Origin: Candidatus Rifleibacteriota bacterium
GTDB lineage: Bacteria; UBP17; UBA6191; JACPRK01
DNA length: 24,067 nucleotides
Assembly (NCBI GenBank): GCA_016213865.1
Contig: JACQZL010000293.1
Coordinates: 1 to 24,067 of the forward strand
Direction: 5' to 3'
The notes below the pieces were generated by a model that did not search any database, had not been told where the DNA came from, and worked only from the letters and a program-made list of their open reading frames with translations. This document shows positions 22,974-24,067 of this stretch, in pieces. A program made the translations under genes and the position numbers. Numbering within the stretch: the stretch's first letter is position 1; the number at the start of each line of letters is the position of its first letter.

Positions 22974-23946
22974 TCAAAACAGTGGCAGACCGGGATCGTC
23001 TTCGAGATCAGGCAAGCTGAGGTAGTACTCGCCTCGCTCGTTGCGGTCGAACCACTCGTAGGAGAGCCCTTCCGGGCGCGGAGCCGTATGGCCCGAGGCG
23101 CCCGGGGGCCGCGTGCGTGGATAGTGTGTCGGCAATCCATCCTCGAAGCCGGTGCAGGCCCGGCGGAATGCTGCGATGAAGGAAATGGTGTCGAATGATG
23201 CACCCGGACCAAATTGCTCCACGGCAGCCCGCCGAAAGGCCTCGATCGGAGCCGAGAGCGCGCCCAGGTCGCGAATCTGCTCGCCTGCAGGCCCATGCTC
23301 GCCGAAGGCCTTGTACTCGGCAGCCAGCGCGCTGCCGTCGGCGAGATCGAGCCCCTCGGCGACGAGCTGAAGGCGCACGCTGCCGAATCCCAGTGGCTTG
23401 CCGCCACCGAACCGAAGGAACTGTCCCTCCGGAAGCGTCAGCAAGTAGAGCAATGCCCCGAGCTCGACCTGGGCTAGGTTCGTCACCTGCAGCTCGAATT
23501 CGAACACGCTGCCCGCAGCGATCCAGTCCTCCACCGATCGGTTCTGGTCGTCGCGGGACTCCCCTTTCGAGTCCTGTGGCCTGCGGTACTCCTGGTAGAT
23601 GCGGGCTTCCACCGGCTTCGCCGTTCTGTCTTCCGTCGGATTGTCCCAATGGTCGGGCGGGAGACCGAGGTGGTGCGGATACACCTTGCGGCCGCGCAGC
23701 CCCTTGCCCGTCCTGTAACCGGCTGCTTGCTTGGTGAGGTTGCCGGAAGGCTGGGCCCGGCCCTGCTCGTCTCGGGCAACGTAGAACCGGGTCTGCTGCC
23801 CCTTGGGCGCTCCGAGGATTGCCAGCGGCACACCGTCGGGACCGAACCGGGCGATTGTCGCGTCGATGACCCGGACCCGTCCGACGCGCACCTGCCCCTT
23901 GTAGGCGCCCTTTCCATGCTGGCAGACCCATCCGAAAACAACGACC
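22974..23946 (-). pseudogene. C-terminal half of a type III RAMP protein (TIGR03986-like), 5'-truncated
   Basis: Recognisable family sequence starts at about 23940 with VFGWVCQHGKGAYKGQVRVG, then RVRVIDATI, LAILGAPKGQQTRFYVARD, LRGRKVYPHHLG, and the glycine-rich RAMP loop FGGGKPLGFGSVRL. In large TIGR03986-type RAMP proteins these motifs belong to the second half; the usual N-terminal half (NFVPL..., SLRGMLR) is missing. Upstream of 23946 the same frame stays open to the window edge but no longer resembles the family, and a plus-strand gene with its own ribosome site starts at 24009. GTG 23891 is a possible start but cuts into the domain. RAMPs are Cas7-type subunits that bind crRNA. This copy is probably a remnant, although the retained part has no stop codons. 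Confidence 0.7.
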
Positions 23947-23969
23947 CGACAAGAGCATGGGGAACCGGG

Positions 23970-24000
23970 TAGAATCCTTTTGCTGGAAAGGCGAAAGGAG
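23970..24000 (+). promoter_or_regulatory. Candidate promoter and ribosome site for the gene at 24009
   Basis: TAGAAT at 23970-23975 is a good -10 element; a -35 match around 23947-23952 (CGACAA) is poor. AAAGGAG at 23994-24000 lies eight bases before ATG 24009, an excellent ribosome site. The stretch is more A-rich than its surroundings. Confidence 0.45.
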
Positions 24001-24008
24001 TTACACGG

Positions 24009-24067
24009 ATGCGCCATTCTTGGCCGAAAGGCACCCGGTTCAAGGAAGTTCGGCTCCACGTGCAGGA
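24009..24067 (+). CDS. N-terminus of a protein running off the right edge
   Basis: ATG 24009 is followed by 19 codons (MRHSWPKGTRFKEVRLHVQ) to the window end. The start is convincing because AAAGGAG sits at ideal distance. It diverges from the truncated RAMP gene, so it may begin the next operon, perhaps the rest of the CRISPR effector complex. The visible residues are too few to identify. Confidence 0.55.
   Translation, partial: MRHSWPKGTRFKEVRLHVQ

Noticed and set aside
23947..24059. N-terminal extension of the RAMP frame to the right edge
   Set aside because: The residues do not match the family, and the stretch contains a convincing plus-strand ribosome site and start.

Overview
This is a very GC-rich bacterial window with many GTG starts, good Shine-Dalgarno sites, and four-base ATGA/GTGA gene overlaps. 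I cannot name the organism; the style would suit Acidobacteriota, Myxococcota or Planctomycetota, but that is only an inference. No tRNA or rRNA was seen. The window is a CRISPR-linked accessory island, and several of its genes are visibly damaged.

Left part (1-8600). A minus-strand pair encodes a short sigma-factor-like protein (1052-1411) and a protein with an unrecognised C-terminal domain, here called domain X (252-1046). A plus-strand run of five small membrane or exported proteins follows (1746-3588). Then comes a Ser/Thr phosphorylation module: a kinase with zinc ribbon and FHA domain (3660-4916, minus), a divergent membrane-anchored PP2C phosphatase (5068-7032), a zinc-ribbon VWA protein (7077-7841) and a second VWA protein with a complete MIDAS (7884-8582). 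This matches the known VWA/PP2C/kinase (TerY-P) triad.

Middle (8690-13400). This is CRISPR adaptation. It holds cas2 with an in-frame amber codon, a TPR plus primase-polymerase protein (CAPP type) that breaks down in its catalytic domain, a frameshifted small gene, a decayed copy of domain X, a minimal array (two spacers, transcribed on the minus strand, 8-nt handle ATTGAAAC), its presumed leader, and an intact cas1.

Right-centre (13680-18210). A minus-strand operon encodes a ubiquitin-like conjugation pathway: a 53-aa membrane peptide, an E2-like protein, a 49-aa peptide, a JAMM/JAB peptidase carrying a second E2-like fold, and a ThiF/E1-like enzyme. Beyond it lies another domain X gene (17162-17656), convergent with a full ECF sigma factor (17637-18206).

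Right part (18386-24067). A minus-strand series of overlapping genes resembles a dismantled histidine kinase/response regulator system: a receiver plus possible HEPN RNase (21092-22777), a receiver-like protein with a possible phospho-acceptor His (20283-21095), a receiver protein with a homopolymer frameshift (18940-20293), and a stand-alone HATPase (18386-18943). Upstream of them lies the C-terminal half of a type III RAMP protein, cut off at its 5' end. A new plus-strand gene starts at 24009.

Taken together, the island places three signalling chemistries (Ser/Thr phosphorylation, ubiquitin-like conjugation, His-Asp relay) and sigma factors around a type III-like CRISPR locus. My reading is that they may control or execute a defence response. 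The linkage is visible in the sequence; the functional coupling is inference.
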